Assembly (NCBI GenBank): GCA_038363005.1
Contig: JBBQBI010000010.1
Location: 79,444-143,443 of the forward strand
DNA length: 64,000 nucleotides
DNA from: JAKOWB01 sp038363005
GTDB taxonomy: Bacteria; Pseudomonadota; Alphaproteobacteria; Kiloniellales; JACOMY01
Direction: 5' to 3'
Shown here: in pieces, positions 8,601 through 17,457 of the stretch
Position numbering within the stretch: the first letter of the stretch is position 1
How the letters are laid out: every line of letters begins with the position of its first letter
Made by a program: the position numbers and the translations under genes
Notes under the pieces: model-generated
The model's database searches: none
Told to the model about the DNA's origin: nothing
What the model saw: the letters and a program-made list of their open reading frames with translations, nothing else

Positions 8601-9840
8601 AGCGCAGGGCCTCCACCGGATCGAGGCGCGCCGCCCGCCAGGCGGGCAGCAGCGGTGCCAGGAAGGACAGCACCAGCGACATGGCGATGACCTGACTGAC
8701 TTCGGTCCAGTCCAGCTTGGCCGGCAGCTTGGAGAGGAAATAGACCGTCGGGTCGAAGACCTTGGTACCGGCCATTTCCTCCACCCAGCCCTGGATGGTG
8801 GCGATGTTCTCGGCGAAGAGCACGCCGCCGATCACGCCAAGGATGGTGCCGACGATGCCGATCGAGGCGCCGGACAGGAAGAAGATGCGCAGCACCATGC
8901 CCTTGGTCGCCCCCATGGTGCGCAGGATGGCGATGTCGCGCCCCTTGCCCTTGACCAGCATGTACTGGCCCGAGGTGATGTTGAAGGCGGCCACCAAGAT
9001 GATCAGCGACAGGATCAGGAACATGACGTTGCGTTCGACATTGATGGCGTTGAAGAAGCCGGAGTTGGCCTCCTGCCAATCAAGCGTGCGGTACTCGATG
9101 CCCGCCGCCTCGCGGATCTTGGCGCGGATCTGGAAGATGCGGTCGGGCTGGTTGACGAAAACCTCGATGGCGTTGACCTGGTCCTTCAGGCGGAAGAATA
9201 GCTGCCCGGCTTCCAGCGGCATGTAGAGGAAGGTCGAGTCGTACTCGTACATGCCGATCTCGAAGATCGCCACCACCTGGTAGGTCTTGATGCGCGGCAT
9301 GGAGCCGATCGTCGTCACGGTGAACTGCGGCGAGATCAGCGTCAGCGTGCCGCCGACCTTCAGATTGAACTGCTCGGCCATGCGCGCGCCGATCGCCACG
9401 GTGCTGTCACCGGTCAGGTTGTCCAGCGAGCCCTCGACGATGTGGTCGGCGATCCGCTTGCGGTCCTTCAGGTCGTCGAGCCGGATGGCGTGCACCAGGC
9501 CGCCGGCCGAACGATCGTTGGCGGTGACCATCACCTGGCCCTGCGCCTGCGGCACCGCCTCGGTCACGCCGGGCACCGTCATGATGCGCTTCACCACGGC
9601 ATCGAAGTCGTCGATCGGCGCGGTGATGCCATAGACCGCGAGGTGCCCGTTCACGCCCAGAATCTGCGACAGCAGCTCCTGGCGGAAGCCGTTCATCACG
9701 CTCATCACCACGATCAGGGTGCCGACGCCCAGGAAGATGCCGAGCAGCGAGAAGACGGCGATGACCGAGATGAAGCCCTCCTTGCGCCGCGCCCGGAGGT
9801 AGCGGAAGGCAAGCAGCCGCTCGAAGGGACCGAAGGCCAT
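8593..9840 (-). CDS. lolC: Lipoprotein-releasing system permease LolC/LolE
   Basis: Membrane subunit of the LolCDE-type transporter in the cytoplasmic membrane. The 415-aa product begins FERLLAFRYLRARRKEGFIS and has one N-terminal transmembrane segment, a periplasmic MacB-like core and three C-terminal segments of the FtsX type (residues about 270-400), ending in the typical RLDPVEALRYE. Alphaproteobacteria usually carry one LolC/E-like permease that acts as a homodimer. Its ATG shares one base with the proS stop (TGATG) and its end overlaps lolD, giving a tight proS-lolC-lolD unit. Confidence 0.93.
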   Translation of the reverse strand: MAFGPFERLLAFRYLRARRKEGFISVIAVFSLLGIFLGVGTLIVVMSVMNGFRQELLSQILGVNGHLAVYGITAPIDDFDAVVKRIMTVPGVTEAVPQAQGQVMVTANDRSAGGLVHAIRLDDLKDRKRIADHIVEGSLDNLTGDSTVAIGARMAEQFNLKVGGTLTLISPQFTVTTIGSMPRIKTYQVVAIFEIGMYEYDSTFLYMPLEAGQLFFRLKDQVNAIEVFVNQPDRIFQIRAKIREAAGIEYRTLDWQEANSGFFNAINVERNVMFLILSLIILVAAFNITSGQYMLVKGKGRDIAILRTMGATKGMVLRIFFLSGASIGIVGTILGVIGGVLFAENIATIQGWVEEMAGTKVFDPTVYFLSKLPAKLDWTEVSQVIAMSLVLSFLAPLLPAWRAARLDPVEALRYE

Positions 9841-11165
9841 CAGGCGCAGACCTTGGCCAATGCCGCATCGAGCGAAAGCTCGTGCTTCTCGCCGCTGGCA
9901 CGGCGCTTCAGCTCCACCGTGCCGGCCTTGACGCCGCGCGGCCCGACCACGAGCTGCCAGGGCAGGCCGATCAGGTCCATCTCGGCGAACTTGGCGCCGG
10001 CGCTCTCGGCGGTGTCGTCATAGAGCACCTCGACACCGGCGGCGTTGAGCTTGGCGTAGATGTCGTCGCAGGCCGCGCTGCAGGCCGCGTCGGCGGCGCG
10101 CAGGTTGATCAGCCCGACCTTGAAGGGGGCCACCGCGTCCGGCCAGATGATGCCGGCATCGTCATGGCTGGCCTCGATGATGGCACCCACCAGGCGCGAC
10201 ACCCCGATGCCGTAGCTGCCCATGTGCACCGCGGTGTCGCTGCCATCCGGCTTGACCACGCGGGCACCCAGCGGCTCGGAGTACTTGGTGCCGAAGTAGA
10301 AGATATGGCCGACCTCGATGCCGCGGCCGACATAGCGCCGCTCCGCCGGCACCGCCGCCTCGAAGGCCGCCTGGTCGTGCTTCTCGTCGGTGCGGGCATA
10401 GAGGCTGGTGAAGTGCTTGACCACGCCGGCGACCGCCACGGCGTCATCGAAGTCGGGCGGATTGGCCAGCACGTCCTGCGCCAGGAAATCCTGGTCGCAG
10501 AACACCTGGCTCTCGCCGGTATCCGCCAGGATGATGAACTCGTGGCTCAGGTCGCCGCCGATCGGGCCAGTATCGGCCTCCATCGGAATGGCCTTCAGCC
10601 CCATGCGCGCATAGGTGCGCAGATAGGCGATGAACATCTTGTTGTAGGCGATGCGCGCAGACTCGTAGTCCAGGTCGAAGGAATAGGCGTCTTTCATCAG
10701 GAACTCGCGGCCGCGCATCACGCCGAAGCGGGGGCGCACCTCGTCCCGGAACTTCCACTGGATGTGATAGAGGTTGCGCGGCAGGTCGCGGTAGCTCTTC
10801 ACCGCGCCGGCGAAGATCTCGGTGATCTGCTCTTCGTTGGTCGGACCATAGAGCATGTCGCGCTCGTGCCGGTCGATGATGCGCAGCATCTCCTTGCCAT
10901 AGCCGTCGTAGCGGCCCGACTTGCGCCACAGGTCGGCCGACTGGATGGTTGGCATCAGCACTTCCTGCGCGCCGGAACGGTCCTGCTCCTCGCGCACAAT
11001 CTGTTCGATGCGCTGCAGCACCTTGAAGCCCATCGGCAACCAGGAATAGATGCCGGCCGAAGCCTGGCGCACCATGCCGGCGCGCAGCATGTAGCGGTGC
11101 GAGACGATCTGCGCCTCGCTGGGGTTTTCCTTCAGCGTGGGCAGGAAGTAACGGGAACGGCGCAT
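9840..11165 (-). CDS. proS: Prolyl-tRNA synthetase, short bacterial type
   Basis: Charges tRNA-Pro with proline in the cytoplasm. The 441-aa protein starts MRRSRYFLPTLKENPSEAQI and carries class II motifs: motif 2 region FRDEVRPRFGVMRGREF and motif 3 GSYGIGVSRLVGA. An anticodon-binding domain follows (residues about 345-441). It lacks the roughly 180-residue insertion (editing) domain of the E. coli enzyme, which is typical of alphaproteobacterial ProRS. A much longer upstream open frame exists, but the ATG at 11165 is the family start; the upstream part overlaps the divergent methyltransferase and is low in conserved character. Confidence 0.95.
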   Translation of the reverse strand: MRRSRYFLPTLKENPSEAQIVSHRYMLRAGMVRQASAGIYSWLPMGFKVLQRIEQIVREEQDRSGAQEVLMPTIQSADLWRKSGRYDGYGKEMLRIIDRHERDMLYGPTNEEQITEIFAGAVKSYRDLPRNLYHIQWKFRDEVRPRFGVMRGREFLMKDAYSFDLDYESARIAYNKMFIAYLRTYARMGLKAIPMEADTGPIGGDLSHEFIILADTGESQVFCDQDFLAQDVLANPPDFDDAVAVAGVVKHFTSLYARTDEKHDQAAFEAAVPAERRYVGRGIEVGHIFYFGTKYSEPLGARVVKPDGSDTAVHMGSYGIGVSRLVGAIIEASHDDAGIIWPDAVAPFKVGLINLRAADAACSAACDDIYAKLNAAGVEVLYDDTAESAGAKFAEMDLIGLPWQLVVGPRGVKAGTVELKRRASGEKHELSLDAALAKVCA

Positions 11166-11206
11166 GCGACGGGCACTCTCGTGGTGGGGCTTTCGGAGGC
11201 GGCAGG

Positions 11207-11235
11207 ACACTAGGCCAGGGTTGTGGCGAGGTAAA
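11207..11235 (-). promoter_or_regulatory. Possible promoter for proS-lolC-lolD
   Basis: Minus-strand TTTACC (11230-11235) and TAGTGT (11207-11212) are 17 bases apart, about 42 bases upstream of the proS ATG. The -10 match is moderate, so this is a tentative call. Confidence 0.35.
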
Positions 11236-11309
11236 GGCTGGTACGGTCTCGGCTTGCCGGGCCTGCGGGCCCGGTCGCAGCATGGATGCTCGCTGACCTG
11301 GAGGTCCGC

Positions 11310-12110
11310 ATGACCGGCCGCGCCACCGACGACGCCTTCAGCGCCGCCGCCGCCTACGAAGGCTATATGGGCCGCTGGAGCCGGCAGCTCGCGCCCCGGT
11401 TCCTCGATTGGCTGCGGCCCCCCGCCGACGCCGACTGGCTGGAAGTGGGATGCGGCACCGGTGCGCTCTCCGCCGCCATCCTGGCCCAGGCCGCGCCGCG
11501 TAGCCTGCTGGCGATCGATCCGGCTGCCGGCTTCGTCGCCCAAGCGCGCGCCCAGCTCGGCGGTCCGCGCGCCCGATTCGAGGTGGCCGACGGCGCGGCG
11601 TTGCCAGCCACCGATGCCAGCCGCGACGTCGTCGCCTCGGGCCTGGTGCTGAACTTCATCCCAGACCGCCTGGCCGCCCTGGCGGAGATCCGCCGCGTGC
11701 TGCGGCCGGGAGGCCTGTTCGGCTTCTACGTCTGGGACTATCCGGGCGGCGGCATGGGCTTCATCGCCGCCTTCTGGGCAGCAGCGACGCTGTTGGACCC
11801 AGCGGCCGCGGCGGTCGAGCAAGGGGCCCGCTTCGCCTTCTGTACGCCCGTGGGACTGACAGCACTCTGTCGTGACGCGGGATTGCCGGCGCCGACGGTG
11901 GAACCGCTGGAGATGACAACGCGCTTCGCCGACTTCGAGGCCTTCTGGCAACCCTTCACGCTTGGCGCCGGCCCAGCCGGTGGATACCTGGCCAAGCAGC
12001 CGCCGGAGCGGCAGTCGGCGATCCGAGACAAGCTGGCTGAACGCTTCGCCGGGTCCAGTCCGATCGAGCTGCCGGCCCGGGCCTGGGCGGCCCGACTGCG
12101 GCTGCCCTAG
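11310..12110 (+). CDS. Class I SAM-dependent methyltransferase
   Basis: Methyltransf_11-type fold of 266 aa. Motif I is LEVGCGTGAL (44-53). An acidic residue follows in LLAIDPAAG, then the VADGAALP stretch and the RRVLRPGGLFGF post-motif, as in small-molecule methyltransferases. The substrate is unknown. The ATG at 11310 is preferred over one eight codons upstream because CTGGAGGTCCGC places a GGAGG box just before it. It is divergent from proS. A hairpin CCGGGCC/GGCCCGG at 11257-11274 sits in its leader region. Confidence 0.8.
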   Translation: MTGRATDDAFSAAAAYEGYMGRWSRQLAPRFLDWLRPPADADWLEVGCGTGALSAAILAQAAPRSLLAIDPAAGFVAQARAQLGGPRARFEVADGAALPATDASRDVVASGLVLNFIPDRLAALAEIRRVLRPGGLFGFYVWDYPGGGMGFIAAFWAAATLLDPAAAAVEQGARFAFCTPVGLTALCRDAGLPAPTVEPLEMTTRFADFEAFWQPFTLGAGPAGGYLAKQPPERQSAIRDKLAERFAGSSPIELPARAWAARLRLP

Positions 12111-12210
12111 GGCTTTCTTGACTCCGGCCCGGCACCTCCCCTGACATTGCTGCATCGGGGCGCGCGGAGTCGCCGGCGTGGGGCCTGGCCAGCGCGCGGG
12201 GAGAGGGGCA

Positions 12211-13497
12211 ATGGACGGCTTCTTCAAGCTCAGCGAGAACGGCACCTCGGTCAGGACAGAGATCCTCGCGGGTCTCACCACCTTCTTGACCATGGCCTAC
12301 ATCATCTTCGTCAATCCGCAGATCCTGTCCACCACCGGGATGGACCAGGGCGCGGTCTTCGTCGCCACCTGCCTGGCCGCGGCGCTGGGCACCATGGCCA
12401 TGGGGCTCTACGCCAACTATCCCATCGCCCTGGCACCGGGCATGGGGCTGAACGCCTACTTCGCCTTCGCCGTGGTCGGCGGCATGGGCTACTCCTGGCA
12501 GGTGGCGCTGGGCGCGGTGTTCCTGTCGGGCTGCATCTTCCTGGTCATTTCCGTGCTGCCGATTCGTGAGTGGATCGTGAATTCGATCCCGCGTTCGCTG
12601 AAGATGGCGATCTCGGCCGGCATCGGCTTCTTCCTCGGCATCATCGCACTGGAGGAGTCGGGCATCGTGGTCGACCACCCGGCGACCTTGGTGACCCTGG
12701 GCGACGTAACCTCCGCCCCGGTGCTGCTGGCGATCGGCGGCTTCGTGCTGATCCTGGCGCTGGACGCGCTGAAGGTCACCGGCGCTGTGATCCTGGGCAT
12801 CCTGGCCACCACCGTCGTCGGCATCCTGCTTGGCGTCAGCACCTTCAACGGGGTCTTCGACACGCCGCCGGACCCCATGCCGGTGCTGGGGCAGCTCGAC
12901 ATCGGCGGGGCGCTGAACGCCGGGCTGATCGCCATCATCTTCGTCTTCTTCATGGTCGACCTGTTCGACAACACCGGCACCTTGATCGGCGTGCTGCACC
13001 GCGCCGGCATGCTGACGCCGGAGGGCAAGCTGCCGCGTATCGGCAAGGCGCTAGTGGTCGACTCCACCGCCGCCATGGCGGGCGCCGTGCTCGGCACCTC
13101 GACGACGACCAGCTATATCGAGAGCGCGGCCGGCATCAAGGCGGGCGGCCGCACCGGCCTGACCGCCGTGACCGTCGGCGTGCTGTTCCTGCTGTCACTT
13201 TTCCTGGCACCGCTGGCGACCTCGGTGCCGGCCTATGCCACGGCCCCGGCGCTGCTCTATGTCGCCTGCCTGATGGCGCGCGGCCTGATCGAGATGGATT
13301 GGGAAGACGTGACCGAGTACGCGCCGGGCGTGGTCATGGCGCTGGTCATGCCGCTGACCTACTCCATCGCCACCGGCATTGGCGTCGGCTTCATCGTCTA
13401 TGCTCTCGGCAAGCTGCTGTCGGGCAAGTTCAGCCAACTGCATCCCGTCGTGCTGCTGATCGCCGCGCTCTTCGTGGTGAAGTTCGCCTTCGTGTAA
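12211..13497 (+). CDS. NCS2-family purine permease (AzgA/GhxP-like)
   Basis: Predicted proton-coupled importer of adenine, guanine or hypoxanthine in the inner membrane. The 428-aa product starts MDGFFKLSENGTSVRTEILA and shows the family motifs TTFLTMAYIIFVNP, ALAPGMGLNAYFAF and GTSTTTSYIESAAGI, with about 12-14 hydrophobic segments. The length fits AzgA-type members rather than xanthine/uracil types. GAGAGGGG lies just before the ATG at 12211. It follows the methyltransferase on the same strand after a 100-base gap, and a long stem-loop follows its stop. Confidence 0.9.
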   Translation: MDGFFKLSENGTSVRTEILAGLTTFLTMAYIIFVNPQILSTTGMDQGAVFVATCLAAALGTMAMGLYANYPIALAPGMGLNAYFAFAVVGGMGYSWQVALGAVFLSGCIFLVISVLPIREWIVNSIPRSLKMAISAGIGFFLGIIALEESGIVVDHPATLVTLGDVTSAPVLLAIGGFVLILALDALKVTGAVILGILATTVVGILLGVSTFNGVFDTPPDPMPVLGQLDIGGALNAGLIAIIFVFFMVDLFDNTGTLIGVLHRAGMLTPEGKLPRIGKALVVDSTAAMAGAVLGTSTTTSYIESAAGIKAGGRTGLTAVTVGVLFLLSLFLAPLATSVPAYATAPALLYVACLMARGLIEMDWEDVTEYAPGVVMALVMPLTYSIATGIGVGFIVYALGKLLSGKFSQLHPVVLLIAALFVVKFAFV

Positions 13498-13508
13498 GGC
13501 TTGCGGGT

Positions 13509-13546
13509 ATCCCGTCACTCCTGGACCAGTCCGCGGGTGACGGGAT
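13509..13546 (+). terminator. Stem-loop downstream of the purine permease
   Basis: Perfect 10-bp arms ATCCCGTCAC (13509-13518) and GTGACGGGAT (13537-13546), extendable by two pairs with one wobble, start 12 bases after the permease stop. The loop contains a nested CTGGACCAG palindrome. There is no T-tract, so it may terminate weakly or protect the 3' end. Confidence 0.5.
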
Positions 13547-13705
13547 CGTAGCGCGGTGAACCAGTTTAGTAGGTGGTTTATCAAGTTTTTCTACTGAACC
13601 GGTGCAGTTCTCTAATGACGGGCAGCGCCTTTTGCGTTAAGACCTGTGCCCAACAAGATCCGATCCGGCTTCGGCCCTGAGATCGGGGAGGAAACGCGAG
13701 GACAA

Positions 13706-13731
13706 GGGGATCGGGGTTCGCTCCGGTCCCC
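13706..13731. other. Hairpin in the permease-tag intergenic region
   Basis: GGGGATCGG (13706-13714) pairs with CCGGTCCCC (13723-13731) with one G-U, around an eight-base loop. The whole 13498-13783 gap between the convergent permease and tag genes shows this and the 13509-13546 stem, and no convincing gene. Confidence 0.3.
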
Positions 13732-13783
13732 TCGCCGCTTCTAGGCGGGAAAACAAGAACAACGCCCACTGGGGCAGGTCCAC

Positions 13784-14371
13784 CTAGGTGCGCCTGCCCT
13801 TTTCCTTTTTGGCGGTCTTGGCCGATGGCGCGTCCGGCACCGCCATCCAGGCTGGCTTGAGCTTCTGCAGCCGCCGGGCCACCGGGCAGTCGGCGCGATG
13901 CGCCCCCGGCAGATAGCCGATCGACATCAGGAACTCGCCAACGATTTCGCCGCCGGTGAAGCGGAAAGTCTGCTTGAACAGCTTGACCCAGCCGGCCTTG
14001 TCCAGCGGATGATGCGCCGCGATCCACTGTGCGAAGCCGCCATGGCTGGTGCGCAGCGCCTGGATCCGCTTGGCGTTCTCGATCGCCGCATCGACCTTCA
14101 GGCGATTGCGGATGATGCCGGCATCGGCCAGCAGGCGGGCGCGGTCGGCGGCGCCGAAAGCCGCCACCCAGTCGACCTCGAAACCGGCATAGGCGGCGCG
14201 AAAGGCCTCGCGCTTCTTCAGGATGGTCAGCCACGACAGGCCAGCCTGGTTGATCTCCAGCACCAGGCGTTCGAACAGCCCAGCCTCGTCGGCCAAGGGA
14301 AAACCGTACTCGCTCTCGTGATAGGGGCCGTGAAAGGGATGCCCCGGCGCGATGTCGCAATAGCCCGACAT
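13784..14371 (-). CDS. tag: DNA-3-methyladenine glycosylase I
   Basis: Removes 3-methyladenine from alkylated DNA, starting base excision repair. The 195-aa product has the family zinc ligands C5, H18, H158 and C162 (the last two spaced four apart, as H175/C179 in E. coli Tag), the YHESEYGFPL block, and QAGLSWLTILKKRE at 42-55 following the conserved glutamate E39. A basic tail KTAAKEKGRRT-like ends the protein. Stands alone on the minus strand after the DUF1467 gene. Confidence 0.94.
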   Translation of the reverse strand: MSGYCDIAPGHPFHGPYHESEYGFPLADEAGLFERLVLEINQAGLSWLTILKKREAFRAAYAGFEVDWVAAFGAADRARLLADAGIIRNRLKVDAAIENAKRIQALRTSHGGFAQWIAAHHPLDKAGWVKLFKQTFRFTGGEIVGEFLMSIGYLPGAHRADCPVARRLQKLKPAWMAVPDAPSAKTAKKEKGRRT

Positions 14372-14433
14372 GACTGGCCTCTGTTCGTTATCCGTTCCGC
14401 ACGCTGCCAGAGGCGGTGCCAGCCGGCAAGCGG

Positions 14434-14679
14434 TCAGAGCGGCTGCGTCGGACGCAGCGAAAGCAGGTCACTGTTGATCAGCCAGTAGGCCAGTCCCCAG
14501 AGTACGCAGGTGATGAGCGTGGTGATCGCCACCTTGCGCCACAGCATGGGACGCAGCGGTGCCGAGGTGGCATGCCCGGTCTCCACCTTGTCCGGCGTGC
14601 GCACCCCCCAGGGCAGCACGGCGAAGATCACCACCCACCAGATGATCAGGAAGACGACGACGCCCGTGAACCAGGTCAT
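14434..14679 (-). CDS. DUF1467 family small membrane protein
   Basis: An 81-aa protein with two hydrophobic segments (about residues 5-25 and 52-70) around a polar loop containing RTPDKVETGHATSAP, matching the DUF1467 family of small alphaproteobacterial membrane proteins of unknown function. It follows methylmalonyl-CoA epimerase after 16 bases on the same strand, the usual position of this family near mce and proS in alphaproteobacteria. A role in envelope or energy metabolism is only inferred from that context. Confidence 0.85.
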   Translation of the reverse strand: MTWFTGVVVFLIIWWVVIFAVLPWGVRTPDKVETGHATSAPLRPMLWRKVAITTLITCVLWGLAYWLINSDLLSLRPTQPL

Positions 14680-14695
14680 GTTCTGCCCCGCCTCG

Positions 14696-15100
14696 TCAGA
14701 CCTGCTCGAGCTCGACCAGCGTGCCGACGAAGTCCTTGGGATGCAGGAAGAGCACCGGCTTCTTGTGCGCGCCGATCCGCGGTTCGCCGTCGCCCAGCAC
14801 GCGAGCGCCCTTGGCCTTCAGCTGCTCGCGCGCCGCGATGATGTCCTCGACCTCGTAGCAGACGTGGTGCATGCCGCCCGAGGGATTCTTGTCCAGAAAA
14901 CCCTGGATCGGCGAGTTGGCGCCCAGCGGGTGCAGCAGCTCGATCTTGGTGTTGGGCAGCTCGACGAAGACCACGGTGACACCGTGGTCCGGCTCCGGCA
15001 CCGGCGCCGAGACCTTGGCCCCCAGCGTGTCGCGATAGAGCGCCGCGGCCTTCTCCAGGTCCGGCACGGCGATGGCGACATGGTTCAGGCGACCGATCAT
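14696..15100 (-). CDS. mce: Methylmalonyl-CoA epimerase
   Basis: Interconverts (2R)- and (2S)-methylmalonyl-CoA in propionate and odd-chain/branched substrate catabolism. The 134-aa protein has the two VOC-fold halves. The first begins LNHVAIAVPDLEKA with metal ligand H7; the second contains GGMHHVCYEVEDI. It ends FVGTLVELEQ with the terminal metal glutamate. The ATG at 15100 gives the standard start; the 19 upstream codons are discarded. It shares its strand with rnj, coaX and birA, which supplies the biotin ligase used by propionyl-CoA carboxylase. Confidence 0.94.
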   Translation of the reverse strand: MIGRLNHVAIAVPDLEKAAALYRDTLGAKVSAPVPEPDHGVTVVFVELPNTKIELLHPLGANSPIQGFLDKNPSGGMHHVCYEVEDIIAAREQLKAKGARVLGDGEPRIGAHKKPVLFLHPKDFVGTLVELEQV

Positions 15101-15371
15101 CGGCAGGCTCTCCGCTGTTGCACCTGCGAAGGTGGAACGACGGGGCCGGGCTGGCAAGAGTCGGAACGACGCAGCGGAAAACGTCTAAAAGGGTTCGGCA
15201 CCTGCCGTAAGCTGGCAATCCCAACCCGTAAATCGTGCGTTCACTCAGTTATCGCACCCCAATCTATAAATACAATCACTTCATTTGAAAATATGGCATA
15301 AGCATTCTTCAGGCTGTTCGTACAATATTTTGCGGATTGCATTGCTGGAATAGTAAAAGAAGATAAATAGT

Positions 15372-15685
15372 ATGCGTATGATATTTTTAGGCAACTACGC
15401 GCCGCATGCGGTCAAGGGACTCCTCGCCGGTTCGGATCGGAGGCGGCTGTCAAGTCTCTGCTCAGCAGCGCAGGTGGAACGCTCGTCAGCATGATGTTCA
15501 CGCGCGGCGAATATGACATCGCGGTAGTTGCCGAAGTGCCCGACCAGAACGCTGGCATGGGCCTCGCCATGGCGATCCAGGCGAGCGGCGCCTTCACCAA
15601 GGTCTCTGTGTTTGAAGAGCTGAATATGCCCGCAGTGCTGGCGGCGGCGCAGAAGGCGGCCAAGGTCTACAAGCCGGCTGCCTGA
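15372..15685 (+). pseudogene. GYD-domain protein broken by a one-base frameshift
   Basis: Small ferredoxin-fold GYD-domain protein of unknown role. Two frames are needed. From the ATG at 15372 one reads MRMIFLGNYAPHAVKGLLAG then S-D-R, the usual family N-terminus. From 15440 the next frame reads EAAVKSLLSSAGGTLVSMMF and continues through TRGEYDIAVVAEVP to a stop at 15685. One extra base at GATCGGAGGCG (15435-15445), most simply GGG instead of GG, would restore a 104-aa protein of normal family length. The second frame alone also has an ATG at 15491 (64 aa). Either a real pseudogene or a sequencing indel. Upstream DNA (15230-15375) is unusually A+T-rich. Confidence 0.75.
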
Positions 15686-15738
15686 CACCCGCTATTGTCG
15701 CCGACCTGGTTGGTGACTAGCGGACCTCGCCGCTGCTT

Positions 15739-15763
15739 GCCCGTCGCCCAGTCGGCGGCGGGC
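15739..15763. terminator. Stem-loop between the GYD gene and rnj (convergent)
   Basis: GCCCGTCGCC (15739-15748) pairs with GGCGGCGGGC (15754-15763) with one wobble around a five-base loop. It lies between two convergent genes, where a bidirectional end structure is expected. No T-tract is seen. Confidence 0.45.
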
Positions 15764-15786
15764 TGGGGCGAGGGATCGGCCTCACT

Positions 15787-17457
15787 TCAGACTCGCACCA
15801 CGTGAACGTCCGCCAGCGGCTTCTTGCCGGTGTGGCGGTCGAGTGCTCGGCGTAGCGCAATGCGCACGGTCTCGCGCACCTTCTCGTCGTCGTGACGGTC
15901 TTGGCGCGACAGGCCCTCGATAGCCTTGCGCAGCTCGGCGGCGGCCCAGCTCATGTCCTCGTCGGCCTCGACCAGGCCTTGCACCGAGACCTTGGGGTCG
16001 GCCAGCAGCACGCCCTTGGCATCCAGCACGATGGTTGCCAGCGCAGCCCCGGCGAAGGCCAGCTTGTTGCGCGCCTTCAGTGCCTTGGACTGAACCGAGA
16101 CTAGCCGGCGCCCATCCAGCGCCAGGCGGCCGGAGGGCACCTGGGCGATGATCTCGCCACCGTGGGGCGCCAGGCGGATCAGGTCGCCGTTCGAGGCCAC
16201 CAGGGTCTGCGGCACCTGGCATTCGGCCGCCAGCGCGGCGTGCGCCGTCAGGTGGCGCGGTTCGCCATGCACCGGGATCGCCAGCTTCGGGCGCACCCAC
16301 TGATACATCTGGATCAGCTCGTCACGGGCCGGATGGCCCGAGACATGGACGAAGTGGTCGCTGTCGGTGACGATCTTCAGGCCCTTGTGCAGCAGGCTTT
16401 CCTGCAGGCGCGAGATGGCGCGCTCGTTGCCGGGGATCATGCGCGACGAGAAGATCACGGTGTCGCCGCGCTCCAGCGTGATGTGGCGGTGGCCGCCCTG
16501 GGCGATGCGGGTCAGCGCGGCGCGTGGCTCGCCCTGGCTGCCGGTGACCAGCAGCAGTACCTCCTCGCGCGGCAGGTAGCCGACATCCTCCTCGTCGATC
16601 ATCGACGGGATGTGCTTCAGATAGCCGGTGTCGCAAGCCGCCTCGAAGATGCGCTTCATCGAGCGGCCGAGCAGGCAGACCCGCCGGCCCGACGCGGCCG
16701 CCGCTGCCAGCACCGAATCCAGGCGCGCGACGTTGCTGGCGAAGCAGGCCACCACCACGCGATCGCGGCACTCGCCGACCAGCTCGATCAGCGCCTCGCG
16801 CACGTCGGCTTCCGAGCCGCTGTGACCCTCGACCAGGGCATTGGTGCTGTCGCCGATCAGCGCCAACACGCCCTCGTCGGCCAGCGCCTTCAGCGCTTCG
16901 TCGTCATAGTCCAGGCCGACCACCGGATCGGGATCCAGCTTCCAGTCGCCGGTGTGCAGCACCGTGCCGTGGCGCGTGCGGATGGCGATGGCGCTGGGCT
17001 CGGGGATCGAGTGGGTGAGACTGATCAGCTCCAGCTCAAAGGGGCCAACGGTGAAGCGCCCGGCCAGCGGTACCTCGTAGAGGTCGACCTCGTGTAGTAA
17101 CCCGGCTTCCTGCAGCTTGCGGCGCACCAGGTTGGCGGTGAAGGGCGTGGCATAGATCGGGCATTGCAGCTGTGACCAGAGGTAGGGCACGGCGCCGATG
17201 TGGTCCTCGTGCCCATGCGTCAGCACCAGGCCGGCCAGATACTTCTTGCGGGCGACGATCCAGGCCGGGTCGGGCATCAGTACCTCGATGCCGGGATGCT
17301 CGCCCTCCTCCGGGAAGGTGACGCCCAGGTCGACCATCAGCCACTTGCCGGCATGGCCGTAGAGATTGAGGTTCATGCCGATCTCGCCGGTGCCGCCGAG
17401 CGGCAGGAACCACAGCTCGTCGGCGCCTGGCGCCATCATCTCGGCGAAGTCGGTCAC
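15787..17457 (-). CDS. rnj: Ribonuclease J
   Basis: Metallo-beta-lactamase/beta-CASP ribonuclease with endo- and 5'-3' exonuclease activity in mRNA decay and rRNA maturation. The 556-aa product shows GGTGEIGMN (21-29), the catalytic THGHEDHIGA (80-89) with H81, H83, D85 and H86, and the late motifs ASNVARLDS, SSRMIPGNE and PVHGEPRHL. The C-terminal domain is present. The GTG at 17457 overlaps the coaX stop as GTGA, supporting coupling; an ATG seven codons in is the alternative. Alphaproteobacteria carry one RNase J, commonly next to coaX. Confidence 0.95.
   Translation of the reverse strand: MTDFAEMMAPGADELWFLPLGGTGEIGMNLNLYGHAGKWLMVDLGVTFPEEGEHPGIEVLMPDPAWIVARKKYLAGLVLTHGHEDHIGAVPYLWSQLQCPIYATPFTANLVRRKLQEAGLLHEVDLYEVPLAGRFTVGPFELELISLTHSIPEPSAIAIRTRHGTVLHTGDWKLDPDPVVGLDYDDEALKALADEGVLALIGDSTNALVEGHSGSEADVREALIELVGECRDRVVVACFASNVARLDSVLAAAAASGRRVCLLGRSMKRIFEAACDTGYLKHIPSMIDEEDVGYLPREEVLLLVTGSQGEPRAALTRIAQGGHRHITLERGDTVIFSSRMIPGNERAISRLQESLLHKGLKIVTDSDHFVHVSGHPARDELIQMYQWVRPKLAIPVHGEPRHLTAHAALAAECQVPQTLVASNGDLIRLAPHGGEIIAQVPSGRLALDGRRLVSVQSKALKARNKLAFAGAALATIVLDAKGVLLADPKVSVQGLVEADEDMSWAAAELRKAIEGLSRQDRHDDEKVRETVRIALRRALDRHTGKKPLADVHVVRV

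Noticed and set aside
9840..12293. A long N-terminal extension of proS (to 12293)
   Set aside because: The extra 376 residues overlap the methyltransferase gene and have no conserved feature. The ATG at 11165 gives the standard 441-residue enzyme.
13498..13783. A small RNA gene in the permease-tag gap
   Set aside because: Only the two hairpins were seen. The region lacks the conserved landmarks of SRP RNA, 6S RNA or tmRNA, and no promoter was convincing.
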